Positions 1 through 6,429 of a stretch of DNA of 6,480 nucleotides are shown here, piece by piece. Within the stretch, counting starts at the first letter, position 1. Every line of letters begins with the position of its first letter. The DNA comes from Anaerolineae bacterium (GTDB taxonomy: Bacteria > Chloroflexota > Anaerolineae > JACIWP01): positions 1 to 6,480 of the forward strand of contig JACIWP010000185.1 in assembly GCA_014360855.1 (NCBI GenBank), read 5' to 3'. A program made the translations under genes and the position numbers. Under the pieces are notes generated by a model. That model did not search any database and was not told where the DNA came from. It worked only from the letters and a program-made list of their open reading frames with translations.

Positions 1-1
1 G

Positions 2-328
2 GTGGAGGCGGTCTGTGACCGCGTGGGCATTATCCGCCAGGGGGAGCTGGTACGCGTCGGTACGTTGGAGGAACTGGCCGGCGGGACCCTGCAGGTGGAG
101 ATACGCGCTCGGGCATTGACACCGGAGCTGATCGCCGGCCTGGCGCGCTGGGGGCGCGTCGTGCGGCAGGAAGGGGGCGAGCAGGTGCTCCTGGAGACGG
201 CGGAGGAGGAAGCACTGCCGGCTATCGCCGCCTGGCTGGTGGAGAACGGCGTGCGGCTGTATGCCCTCACGCCGTGCCGCCGGCCGCTGGAAGACCTCTT
301 CGTCCAGATTGTGGAAGGCGCGCAATGA
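2..328 (+). CDS. ABC transporter ATP-binding protein, C-terminal part (5' truncated by window edge)
   Basis: This is the last 108 codons of an ABC-2 type exporter ATPase. The reading frame is already open at base 2 and the true start lies upstream. The first visible residues, VEAVCDRVGIIRQGELVRVG followed by TLEEL, match the stretch that normally follows the H-loop histidine of the nucleotide-binding domain. There, E.LCDRV.I...G.L...G.L.EL leads into the C-terminal extension. Walker A, the signature motif, Walker B and the H-loop are all outside the window, so ATPase competence cannot be judged here. The remaining residues (about 30-108) form the usual short alpha/beta C-terminal extension of this family, ending in a conserved-looking LEDLFVQIVEG. 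The stop codon TGA overlaps the start of the downstream permease as ATGA, which indicates translational coupling and a two-gene exporter. The substrate cannot be read from the sequence. Confidence 0.9.
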   Translation: MEAVCDRVGIIRQGELVRVGTLEELAGGTLQVEIRARALTPELIAGLARWGRVVRQEGGEQVLLETAEEEALPAIAAWLVENGVRLYALTPCRRPLEDLFVQIVEGAQ

Positions 329-1158
329 AAGTCTGGCTGATTGCAGAGATGACCTTTCACGAGGCGCGTCAGCGCCGGCTGGTGTGGATCGGGGCACTGC
401 TGGGCCTGCTGTTCCTGGGAGTGTTCGCCCTGGGCTATCGTTATATGTATCAGGACGTGTCACGCTACGCCGGCGCACTCGCCACCCAGGTCATCAGCGC
501 GGCCAACGGCTTCGCGCTGATGGGTCTCTATGCCGTGAACTTCCTGGGCGTCATGCTGGCCGTCATCATCTCCGTGGACACTCTCTCCGGCGAGATAGCC
601 TCCGGCACCATTCACACCATCGCAACCAAACCCTTGCGCCGGTGGGAGATTGTGGTGGGGAAATGGCTGGGCCTGCTGGCGATGCTGAGCCTTTTCATTA
701 TCTTCCTCTGCGCCGGCCTGACGCTCATCACCTGGCTCATCGCCCGGCACATCCCGCCCAACATCGTGCAGGGGACGGCGCTGATGATCTTATGCGGCAC
801 GGTGGTGATGACCCTGTCCCTGCTGGGGAGCACCTACCTGGCGGCGCTGGCGAACGGCGTGGTGGTGCTGATGCTCTACGGCCTCGCCTTCGCCGCCGGC
901 TGGATGGAGGAGTTCGGCGCCACATTCCAGAATACCTCAGCGGTGCGGGTGGGCATCGTCGTCAGCCTGCTGATGCCGGCGGAGGCGATGTGGAAGCGCG
1001 CCGCCTATCTCATGCAGCCGGCTTTCCTGCGGGAGTTCGGCATGTCCCCCTTTGGCGCCGGCAGCGCGCCCAGCTCTGCCATGGTGGTCTATACCCTGCT
1101 GTATGTCCTGGTCATCCTGGCCGCCGCCGTGCGGCTCTTTCAGCGCCGCGACCTCTGA
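325..1158 (+). CDS. ABC-2 type transporter permease (transmembrane subunit)
   Basis: A 277-residue polytopic membrane protein, the expected length for the ABC-2 / NosY-like permease family. Hydrophobic segments lie at about residues 19-38, 64-84, 115-140, 151-170, 172-193 and 253-270, giving six membrane spans. The loop after span 2 carries the family pattern: acidic and Gly residues in DTLSGEIASGTI (85-96), then ATKPLRRWEIVVGKWLG (100-116), where GT(I/L)..(L/A)..P..R...V.GK is typical of the coupling region facing the ATPase. A later stretch, SLLMPAEAMWKRAAYLMQP (214-232), is also common in permeases of this type. The ATG at 325 is chosen because it overlaps the ATPase stop as ATGA and is preceded at 6 nt by GGAAGG (313-318); an upstream in-frame ATG at 274 would overlap the ATPase by 55 bp and lacks that support. 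With the ATPase it should form an exporter in the cytoplasmic membrane. The cargo is unknown; drugs, lipids, Cu-related substrates or polysaccharide precursors are all possible for the family. Confidence 0.92.
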   Translation: MKVWLIAEMTFHEARQRRLVWIGALLGLLFLGVFALGYRYMYQDVSRYAGALATQVISAANGFALMGLYAVNFLGVMLAVIISVDTLSGEIASGTIHTIATKPLRRWEIVVGKWLGLLAMLSLFIIFLCAGLTLITWLIARHIPPNIVQGTALMILCGTVVMTLSLLGSTYLAALANGVVVLMLYGLAFAAGWMEEFGATFQNTSAVRVGIVVSLLMPAEAMWKRAAYLMQPAFLREFGMSPFGAGSAPSSAMVVYTLLYVLVILAAAVRLFQRRDL

Positions 1159-1168
1159 CATCCGCTCC

Positions 1169-4100
1169 TCAGGCGGCCACCGCCAGTTCGCTCAGCACCT
1201 TGGTCAGCACCTCGCGCCAGATGCCCTGTTCGTCCAGTGGAATGGCGATATGCCGGCGTGCCACCTTGACGGCACTGCCCAACTTCTGCTGGAGCGCATC
1301 CCGGTCGATCAGCTCCAGGCCGATACAGCGGATCACCAGGCTGTTGTTCTCGCGAACGATAGCCTCGATGCCTAACTGCAGGGCATCGGCTCGCACATGG
1401 AGCTGGAAGAAGAGGTTTTCCACCTCCACCGGCAAAGGGCCGAAGCGGTCCCGCAGTTCCGCGGCCAGTTCATCAATCTCCGCATGGGTGCTCAGCTCCG
1501 CCAGCCGGCGGTACATCTGCAGGCGCAGGGGCTCCTCGGGGATATAACTCTCTGGAATATATGCCACCAGCGGCAGATCGATTAACACCAGCGGTTGATC
1601 GGCACCGATGGTCTTGGGAAGCTGGGGTCGGCGCCAGCCGGCGCCCGGCTTCTTCTTTGGCTCCTCCTCATCCGGGGCGCCGCCCTCACGCAGTTCCTGA
1701 ATGGCCTGCGAGAGGAGCCGGGAATACATGTCCAGGCCGATGGCGGCGATGTGGCCGTGCTGGCGGGCGCCCAGTATCTCGCCGGCGCCGCGAATCTCCA
1801 GGTCCTCCAGGGCGATGCGAAAGCCGGCGCCCAGCTCGGTCGCCTCGGCGATGGCTTCCAGCCGGCGGCGCGCCACCGGGCTGAGCGGATGATGCTTGTC
1901 GTACAGCAGGTAGGCATAGGCGCGCACGGCGCCGCGCCCCACGCGCCCGCGCAGTTGATACAACTGGGCCAGGCCGAAGGTGTCCGCCCGGTTGATGATG
2001 ATGGTGTTCACGTTGGGGATATCAATGCCGCTCTCGATGATGGTGGTGCACACCAGCACATCATATTCCCCGTTGGCAAAATCCCACATCACCTGGGCCA
2101 GCTCTTTCTCCGGCATCTGCCCATGGGCGATGGCGAAGGTGGCCTCCGGCACCAGCTTCTGGAGCTTGCGGGCGATGATCTCGATGCCCTGCACGCGGTT
2201 GTGCACGAAGTACACCTGGCCGCCCCGCTCCAGCTCCCGCAGGATGGCCTGCCGCACCAGGTTATCGTCGTACGGGGCCAGGATCGTCTTGATGGGCAGA
2301 CGGTCCTCGGGCGGCGTGTCAATGGTGCTCATATCGCGCAGGCCGACCAGCGACATGTGCAGGGTGCGCGGGATGGGCGTAGCAGTGAGCGTCAGCACAT
2401 CCACTTCCTTGCGCAGTTGTTTGAGGCGCTCCTTATGGGCCACGCCGAAGCGCTGTTCCTCGTCAATGATGACCAGGCCCAGGTCTTTGAATCTCACATC
2501 TTTTTGGAGCAGGCGGTGAGTGCCGATGATGATGTCGATTTTGCCGGCGGCCAGCTCCTGCAGGATGCGCTCCTGCTCCTGCCTGGACCGAAAGCGCGAC
2601 AGCATCTCGACAATGACCGGGAAGGCCGCCAGCCGCTCCTGAAAGCGCTTGTAATGCTGTTGGGCCAACACGGTGGTCGGCACCAGCACCGCCACCTGCT
2701 TGCCGTCCATCACCGCCTTGAAGGCGGAGCGCAGGGCGACCTCGGTCTTGCCGTAGCCCACATCGCCGCAGATGAGGCGGTCCATGGGCAGGGGCCGTTC
2801 CATGTCAGCCTTCACTTCCTCAACGGCCATCAACTGGTCCGGCGTCTCGGTATAAGGGAAAGCCTCTTCCATCTCCGCCTGCCAGGGGGTATCCGGCTGG
2901 AAGGCATGTCCCTGGGCAGTGGCGCGCGCGGCGTACAGCTCCAGCAGTTCGCGCGCCAGGTCCCGCACTGCTTTCTGGGCACGGGCTTTGGTCTGTTCCC
3001 ATTCGCCGGTGCCCAGCCGGCTGAGCGGTGGAGCGCCCTCGCCCGGGCCGACGTAGCGCGCCAGGCGGTCGGCCTGATGCACAGGCACAAAGAGGCGGTC
3101 GCCGGCGGCATAATCCACCTGCAGGTATTCCCGCTCGATGCCGTCCACCGTCATCCGCACCAGGCCGCGGTAAATGCCGATGCCGTGCTCCACGTGCACC
3201 ACATAGTCGCCCGGGGAGACGTCGGAGAAGAAGGCTTCCGGGGAGAGGCCGCGGGCGCGCCGGCGCTGGCGGCTCTCCGGCTTGGACCAGCCGAACAGCT
3301 CGGTATCGGTCAGCAGTACCGTGGCTGGGCCGGCGGGCGCGTCCGATTCCGCCGGCCAGACATGGTCCAGCATCCACCCCTCGGACAGCACCCCGCGCAG
3401 GAGGGTGATGGTACCGGGGGTGGGGGGCTGGGTAATTTCCTCCACCTCAGCGATGGGCCGGCCGGCCTCCAGGAACAGCTCCGCCAGCCGGCGCGCCTGC
3501 CGGCTGACGATGACCACGCGCTCGCCGGCGCGCGCCATCTCATCGCTCTCGCTCACGATCTGCTTGAGCCGGCCGCCGTAGTGGGGCGCCGGCGCGAACA
3601 GCTCGGCCAGCGGGGGCAGGGATTCCTCCTCTGCCTCCAGGCCGTAGCCCAGGTCCAGGTCTGCCCGGGCCGCGACGCGTTCCTTCTCCTGCTCCCAATC
3701 CCAATGGGTGGCGGCGAAGTCGGGCGGCAGGTCGCCGGTGCGCTGAACGGTCTGGCGGTTGTCCTCGGCCTGCTTCATGAATTCCCGGGCGGCCTCGTCC
3801 AGCTCGGCCATATCCTCGACGATGAGCAGGCCGGCGTCCGGCAGATAATCCAGCAGACGCCCCGGTTGGGAGTACAGGTAGGGCAGATAAAATTCGATGC
3901 CCTTAAAGGTCTCGCCGGCGGCCAGCCGCTCGATATCGCGGCGGAAGTCCACAGCGGCTACCGCCTGGCAGGTTTCCAGCGCGAGGTGTTCCAGCCGTTC
4001 GGCGGCCTGCGGCCCGAATTTGGGCAGGGCCTCATTGGCCGGCACCAGCGTCACCGCGGGAATGGACTGCATGGAGCGCTGGGTGGATGGGTCGAACTGA

Positions 4101-4765
4101 CGCAGGGAATCGATCTCGTCGCCGAACAGCTCCATGCGCACCGGCCACCGCTCGGTGGGCGGGAAGAAGTCAATGATACCGCCGCGCCGGCTGAAAGTGC
4201 CCGGCTCCTCCACCAACTGCGCCGGCTGATAGCCCATGGAGACCAGGCTCTCCAGCAGTTTGACCAGGTTGACCTGCTGGCCCTGCCGCAGGACGCGCAG
4301 GCCCAGGATGAACTCGCGGCGGGGGATGGTCAGGCTGAGCAGGGCGCGCGCCGAGGTGACGACGATGGGAGGTTCCTCACCGCCGGCCTGGGCCGGCGTG
4401 CTGGCAAAATAAGGCGCCAGGGCAGAGAGGGCGCTCAGGCGCTGGAAGATGGTCTCTCCGCCCCAGGGAACCTTCTCATACGGCAGGGGGTCGGCGGCGC
4501 TGAAGAGATGCACCTCGGAGGCCGGCAGCCACTGCCGCAGATGGATATGCAACTGCACGGCGCGTTGGGGCCGGCCCGTCACCACCAGGATGGGACGCCG
4601 CAGATGCTGTGCCAGGGCGGCAACCAGGTACGGACGAGCGCTCTTGAGAATCTGCAGGGGACGCGTCCGTCCGCGCCAGCCCGGGATATCCGATTGTAAG
4701 GCGTCGAGCAGGGCCTGGTAGGCCGGCCGCTCGCGCAGAAGTTCCAGTAACCCGCTGAGCTTCAA
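1169..4765 (-). CDS. mfd: Transcription-repair coupling factor Mfd
   Basis: An 1198-residue protein, slightly longer than E. coli Mfd (1148). Mfd is a cytoplasmic dsDNA translocase that pushes or removes RNA polymerase stalled at lesions and recruits UvrA. Visible order: an N-terminal UvrB-like region with FSRRGGIIDFF (191-201); the RNA polymerase interaction (CarD/RID-type) domain with VVHVEHGIGIYRG around HGIG 527-530; then the RecG-like translocase with Walker A GDVGYGKT (667-674, K673), Walker B DEEQ (768-771), TATPIPR (794-800) and motif VI QLRGRVGRG (937-945). A RecG/Mfd-type TRG region follows (GAGEILGARQHGHI), then the C-terminal regulatory TRCF domain with YIPESYI (1069-1075). All core helicase motifs are intact. 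The start is TTG: the homologous N-terminus (KLSGLLELLRERPAYQALL) begins exactly there and no earlier in-frame start exists after the pth stop. TTG overlaps the pth TGA as TTGA. The local Shine-Dalgarno is weak, so initiation is probably coupled to pth translation. The stop is 10 bp from the convergent permease gene. Confidence 0.98.
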   Translation of the reverse strand: MKLSGLLELLRERPAYQALLDALQSDIPGWRGRTRPLQILKSARPYLVAALAQHLRRPILVVTGRPQRAVQLHIHLRQWLPASEVHLFSAADPLPYEKVPWGGETIFQRLSALSALAPYFASTPAQAGGEEPPIVVTSARALLSLTIPRREFILGLRVLRQGQQVNLVKLLESLVSMGYQPAQLVEEPGTFSRRGGIIDFFPPTERWPVRMELFGDEIDSLRQFDPSTQRSMQSIPAVTLVPANEALPKFGPQAAERLEHLALETCQAVAAVDFRRDIERLAAGETFKGIEFYLPYLYSQPGRLLDYLPDAGLLIVEDMAELDEAAREFMKQAEDNRQTVQRTGDLPPDFAATHWDWEQEKERVAARADLDLGYGLEAEEESLPPLAELFAPAPHYGGRLKQIVSESDEMARAGERVVIVSRQARRLAELFLEAGRPIAEVEEITQPPTPGTITLLRGVLSEGWMLDHVWPAESDAPAGPATVLLTDTELFGWSKPESRQRRRARGLSPEAFFSDVSPGDYVVHVEHGIGIYRGLVRMTVDGIEREYLQVDYAAGDRLFVPVHQADRLARYVGPGEGAPPLSRLGTGEWEQTKARAQKAVRDLARELLELYAARATAQGHAFQPDTPWQAEMEEAFPYTETPDQLMAVEEVKADMERPLPMDRLICGDVGYGKTEVALRSAFKAVMDGKQVAVLVPTTVLAQQHYKRFQERLAAFPVIVEMLSRFRSRQEQERILQELAAGKIDIIIGTHRLLQKDVRFKDLGLVIIDEEQRFGVAHKERLKQLRKEVDVLTLTATPIPRTLHMSLVGLRDMSTIDTPPEDRLPIKTILAPYDDNLVRQAILRELERGGQVYFVHNRVQGIEIIARKLQKLVPEATFAIAHGQMPEKELAQVMWDFANGEYDVLVCTTIIESGIDIPNVNTIIINRADTFGLAQLYQLRGRVGRGAVRAYAYLLYDKHHPLSPVARRRLEAIAEATELGAGFRIALEDLEIRGAGEILGARQHGHIAAIGLDMYSRLLSQAIQELREGGAPDEEEPKKKPGAGWRRPQLPKTIGADQPLVLIDLPLVAYIPESYIPEEPLRLQMYRRLAELSTHAEIDELAAELRDRFGPLPVEVENLFFQLHVRADALQLGIEAIVRENNSLVIRCIGLELIDRDALQQKLGSAVKVARRHIAIPLDEQGIWREVLTKVLSELAVAA

Positions 4766-5364
4766 CTTTTCTCTATCCGCTGACCCTCCACGGGGCGATT
4801 AACGTGATTCATGGCCGCATCCAGGTCGCCCTGTAACCAGAGCTGGATGGCCTCCAGGGCCCGATCAATGGCCCGGGCAATCTCGATCGCCTCGTCCGTC
4901 GTGAAATCCTGCAGGACGTAATCGGCGGGATCGCCGGCGCTCGGCCGGCCGATGCCGATGCGCAGTCGGGCGAACTCCTCCGTACCCAGAGCCTGAATGA
5001 TGGACTGCATGCCCTTATGGCCGCCGCTCCCGCCGGCCGGCCGCATACGCACCCTTCCCAACGGCAGGTCCAGGTCGTCGTACACCACCAGGAGGTCCGC
5101 CGGCGTGCGCCGGTAATAATGCAGAACCGCCTGCACCGCCTTCCCACTCAGGTTCATGTAGGTCATGGGCTTGACGAGCAGGGCCGGCACGCCGGCGATG
5201 GTGCCCTGGGCGATCTGGGCGTGCAGGCGCGGCTCCATCGAAAACGACAGGCCGTGCGCGCCGGCCAGGGCATCCACGCATTGGAAACCGACATTATGCC
5301 GGTTGCGCGCGTAGCGCGCCCCCGGGTTGCCCAAACCCACGATAATCTTCCACTCGACAGGCAT
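4762..5364 (-). CDS. pth: Peptidyl-tRNA hydrolase (Pth1 family)
   Basis: A 200-residue cytoplasmic esterase that cleaves the ester bond between peptide and tRNA in drop-off peptidyl-tRNAs, recycling tRNA. Family motifs are clear: IIVGLGNPG (7-15, N13 = E. coli N10), RNRHNVGF (20-27, catalytic H23 = E. coli H20), KPMTYMNLSG (65-74, N71 = E. coli N68), VYDDLDLPLG (94-103, D96 = E. coli D93) and GGSGGHKG (111-118, H116 = E. coli H113). K117 stands where E. coli has N114. The C-terminal half (LGTEEFARLRIGIGRP and the VLQDF segment) is also typical. Start choice: ATG at 5364 has AAGGTGA 8 nt upstream. A TTG two codons earlier (5370) sits almost on top of that Shine-Dalgarno and is unlikely. The gene is followed by mfd with a TTGA overlap; pth and mfd are also close neighbours in Bacillus, where pth is called spoVC. 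The 90-bp gap upstream holds a strong inverted repeat. Confidence 0.97.
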   Translation of the reverse strand: MPVEWKIIVGLGNPGARYARNRHNVGFQCVDALAGAHGLSFSMEPRLHAQIAQGTIAGVPALLVKPMTYMNLSGKAVQAVLHYYRRTPADLLVVYDDLDLPLGRVRMRPAGGSGGHKGMQSIIQALGTEEFARLRIGIGRPSAGDPADYVLQDFTTDEAIEIARAIDRALEAIQLWLQGDLDAAMNHVNRPVEGQRIEKS

Positions 5365-5371
5365 CCGCAAT

Positions 5372-5378
5372 TCACCTT
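5372..5378 (-). promoter_or_regulatory. Shine-Dalgarno of pth (decides the start codon)
   Basis: AAGGTGA on the minus strand lies 8 nt before the ATG at 5364 but only about 2 nt before the alternative TTG at 5370. This favours the ATG start. The TGA inside this site is also the stop of a 14-codon leader ORF (5416 to 5372). Confidence 0.7.
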
Positions 5379-5386
5379 ACGAACGT

Positions 5387-5417
5387 CATGGGGCTAATCG
5401 CGTCGACTAGCCCCATG
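5387..5417 (-). repeat. Perfect 10-bp inverted repeat before pth; possible terminator-like or attenuator hairpin
   Basis: CATGGGGCTA (5387-5396) is exactly repeated in reverse complement as TAGCCCCATG (5408-5417). The 11-nt centre can extend the stem: after one A·C mismatch, TCG (5398-5400) pairs with CGA (5404-5406) around a 3-nt loop. In RNA this gives a stable stem of about 14 positions with one mismatch. It lies in the 90-bp gap between the Ig-like protein gene and pth, with the base of the stem 8 nt before the pth Shine-Dalgarno. No U-run follows on either strand, so it is not a standard intrinsic terminator. A U-less terminator, an attenuator, an mRNA-processing or stability element, or a DNA dyad bound by a protein all remain possible. 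The structure is certain; the role is inference. Confidence 0.8.
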
Positions 5418-5454
5418 GCGGTGTTGTATGCTGGTTGCGGCAGGCCGGCGCGCA

Positions 5455-6201
5455 TCATGCGTCCCGCTCATCTCGGGGCCGGCGGCGCGGGCCGCGGGTC
5501 GCGGCGCGCACCAGGGCGCGCAGGATGTAGCGCACCAGCGCCAGCCCGCCTAGGACGACGAACGCGGCGAGGGCGATTCTGGCGCCCAGGCAGAAGGAAT
5601 CCCAGAGCTTCCCGGGGTTGAAGGTCGCCGTCGCCGCCGGCGTCGGCGTGGCCTGCGATGCGGCGGCCGTCGCGCCCGGGCTGGGGCTGGCCGGCGGCGT
5701 GATGCGCTTCGGCTGTTCGATCACCACGGTCGGGGTCGGCGGGATCGGCGTCGGCGTGATAGTAGGGGTGGGCGTCTCCGCCGGCGTCGGCGTCTCGGTC
5801 GGCCGCGTGTTGGCGACGGTCAACTGCCGCACGTAGTATTCGTCGTAGTTGCCGTCGCGCCGCGCCACCCGCAGGCGCAAGCTGTAGGTACCGTCGGGCA
5901 CTTGCGTGGTGTCCCAGACCTCCAGCCGGCCGTTGACCACCGGCGTCTCGTGCACGCTCCCGATAAGCACCCAGTTGGTGGGGTTAGGCTCGGGCGCATA
6001 ATGCACCTCGTACTTCCAGAAGTCGGGATGGGAGGCACTGCCCTCGATGACCACTGCGCCGCGCACCGTGGTCAGGCTTTGGGGCGAGGTGATGACCGCC
6101 AGCCCCTGATAGGGGGGCGCGGCATGGGCGCTTCCCAGGAAACCGGCCAGCACGATCACCGCCATCAGCATCACCAACGCCAGCGCTGTGATCCGCCGCA
6201 T
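5455..6201 (-). CDS. Exported Ig-like-domain protein with Thr-Pro linker and C-terminal membrane anchor, function unknown
   Basis: A 248-residue protein with no assignable enzymatic function. Residues 1-27 form a signal peptide: RR near the N-terminus, a hydrophobic core ALALVMLMAVIVLAGFLG, and an A-H-A cleavage motif at 25-27. Residues about 34-131 form a beta-rich domain with the pattern I.SP...TTVRG.V.I.GSASHPDF..YEVHYAP, W.LIG, V.NGRLEVWDTT, PDGTYSLRLRV, DGNY.EYYVR. This Ig-/fibronectin-like module recurs in exported proteins and penicillin-binding proteins of Chloroflexota (from family knowledge). Residues 133-197 are a low-complexity Thr/Pro/Ala/Ser linker. A membrane span lies at about 205-227, followed by an Arg-rich tail (RGPRRRPRDERDA). 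The predicted topology is one outside domain on a stalk, with the C-terminus in the cytoplasm. The ATG is preceded at 5 nt by GAGGGG. It is the first gene of a same-strand run with pth and mfd, 90 bp before pth, so co-transcription is possible but is interrupted by the hairpin. There are no catalytic motifs; a surface adhesin or wall-associated role is a guess. Confidence 0.9.
   Translation of the reverse strand: MRRITALALVMLMAVIVLAGFLGSAHAAPPYQGLAVITSPQSLTTVRGAVVIEGSASHPDFWKYEVHYAPEPNPTNWVLIGSVHETPVVNGRLEVWDTTQVPDGTYSLRLRVARRDGNYDEYYVRQLTVANTRPTETPTPAETPTPTITPTPIPPTPTVVIEQPKRITPPASPSPGATAAASQATPTPAATATFNPGKLWDSFCLGARIALAAFVVLGGLALVRYILRALVRAATRGPRRRPRDERDA
5728..5805 (-). repeat. Low-complexity tract coding the Thr-Pro linker
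   Basis: On the plus strand this tract is dominated by imperfect GGCGTC / GGGGTC / GGTCGG units. Read on the minus strand it encodes residues 133-158 of the Ig-like protein, mostly TP and TPTP steps broken by E, A and I. Such tracts vary in length through slippage and act as flexible stalks in surface proteins. The unit copies are imperfect, so this is not a clean microsatellite. Confidence 0.7.
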
Positions 6202-6213
6202 ACGTTCCCCTCG

Positions 6214-6226
6214 CTGAAAGTTTCAG
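6214..6226. promoter_or_regulatory. Small dyad, possible operator
   Basis: CTGAAA (6214-6219), one central G, then TTTCAG (6221-6226) form a perfect 6-bp inverted repeat with a 1-nt centre. It lies between the candidate -10 box and the ribosome-binding site of the minus-strand gene, a usual place for a repressor site. Dyads of this size arise by chance fairly often, so the role is speculative. Confidence 0.3.
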
Positions 6227-6233
6227 ACATGAT

Positions 6234-6262
6234 AGTGTAGCACAAATCGGGGCAAGATACAA
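6234..6262 (-). promoter_or_regulatory. Candidate promoter for the Ig-like protein gene
   Basis: On the minus strand TTGTAT (6262-6257) and TACACT (6239-6234) are separated by 17 bp. They match sigma70-type boxes at 3/6 and 4/6 positions. Transcription would start near 6227-6230 and leave a leader of about 25-30 nt before the GAGGGG ribosome-binding site and the ATG at 6201. The match is modest, and the call rests partly on its correct placement in the divergent spacer. Confidence 0.4.
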
Positions 6263-6337
6263 AAACCCGAAAGTACATGCGCCGGCGTCTGGCGGGACAG
6301 CGCCGCGGTGCCTCCCGTTGGCCGGCGAGGAGCGAAT

Positions 6338-6368
6338 TTGTTGCCCGACGGTATCCGTGATATATTAT
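6338..6368 (+). promoter_or_regulatory. Candidate promoter for the right-edge gene
   Basis: An AT-rich island, unusual in this GC-rich window, contains TATATTAT (6361-6368). Two registers are plausible: TTGTTG (6338-6343), 17 bp, TATATT (6361-6366); or TTGCCC (6341-6346), 16 bp, TATTAT (6363-6368). Both -10 candidates match the sigma70 consensus at 5/6 and both -35 candidates at 3/6. A start near 6373 would leave a leader of about 55 nt before the ATG at 6430. Confidence 0.5.
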
Positions 6369-6414
6369 TGGTTTGTCTGTACATATTGCTTGCGGAAACG
6401 AAGCGAACCATGCC

Positions 6415-6420
6415 AGGAGG
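6415..6420 (+). promoter_or_regulatory. Strong Shine-Dalgarno for the right-edge gene
   Basis: AGGAGG, a full anti-SD match, lies 9 nt before the ATG at 6430 and 12 nt before the adjacent in-frame ATG at 6433. The spacing favours the first ATG. Confidence 0.75.
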
Positions 6421-6429
6421 CGTGCACAG

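Noticed and set aside
1131..1149. GCGGC / GCCGC inverted repeat at the end of the permease as a terminator
   Set aside because: The stem is only 5 bp with a 9-nt loop inside the coding sequence, and no T-run follows. In this GC-rich sequence such repeats are common by chance.
1172..1184. GGCGG / CCGCC repeat at the mfd 3' end as a terminator
   Set aside because: A 5-bp stem with a 3-nt loop inside the last codons of mfd, with no U-run after it on either strand.
261..1547. A 428-codon plus-strand frame spanning the permease and the end of mfd
   Set aside because: It is an Arg/Ala/Gly/Ser-rich alternate frame of the permease that runs on antisense to mfd. The permease frame with its membrane spans and ATGA coupling is clearly the real one.
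2820..3377. A 185-codon minus-strand frame inside mfd
   Set aside because: It is an out-of-frame reading of the RNA polymerase interaction and translocase region of mfd, Arg/Ala/Gly/Pro-rich, with no start signal.
1595..4699. A 1034-codon open frame on the plus strand, antisense to mfd
   Set aside because: Its length is striking, but the opposite strand is an intact Mfd with every family motif. The antisense product has the Gly/His/Gln/Leu/Arg-rich composition of a GC-driven shadow frame and shows no recognisable domain.
5387..5417. The pth-upstream hairpin as a classical intrinsic terminator
   Set aside because: The stem is good, but the bases that follow are mixed on both strands with no U-tract, so I list it as a hairpin of unknown role.
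5728..5805. The GGCGTC-type tract as a CRISPR or tandem DNA repeat array
   Set aside because: The units are imperfect and keep the codon phase of a Thr-Pro linker, and there are no spacers. It is explained by the protein it encodes.
5902..6240. A 112-codon plus-strand frame opposite the Ig-like protein gene
   Set aside because: It is antisense to a gene with a clear signal peptide, domain and ribosome-binding site; the product is His/Arg/Gly-rich and has no family features.
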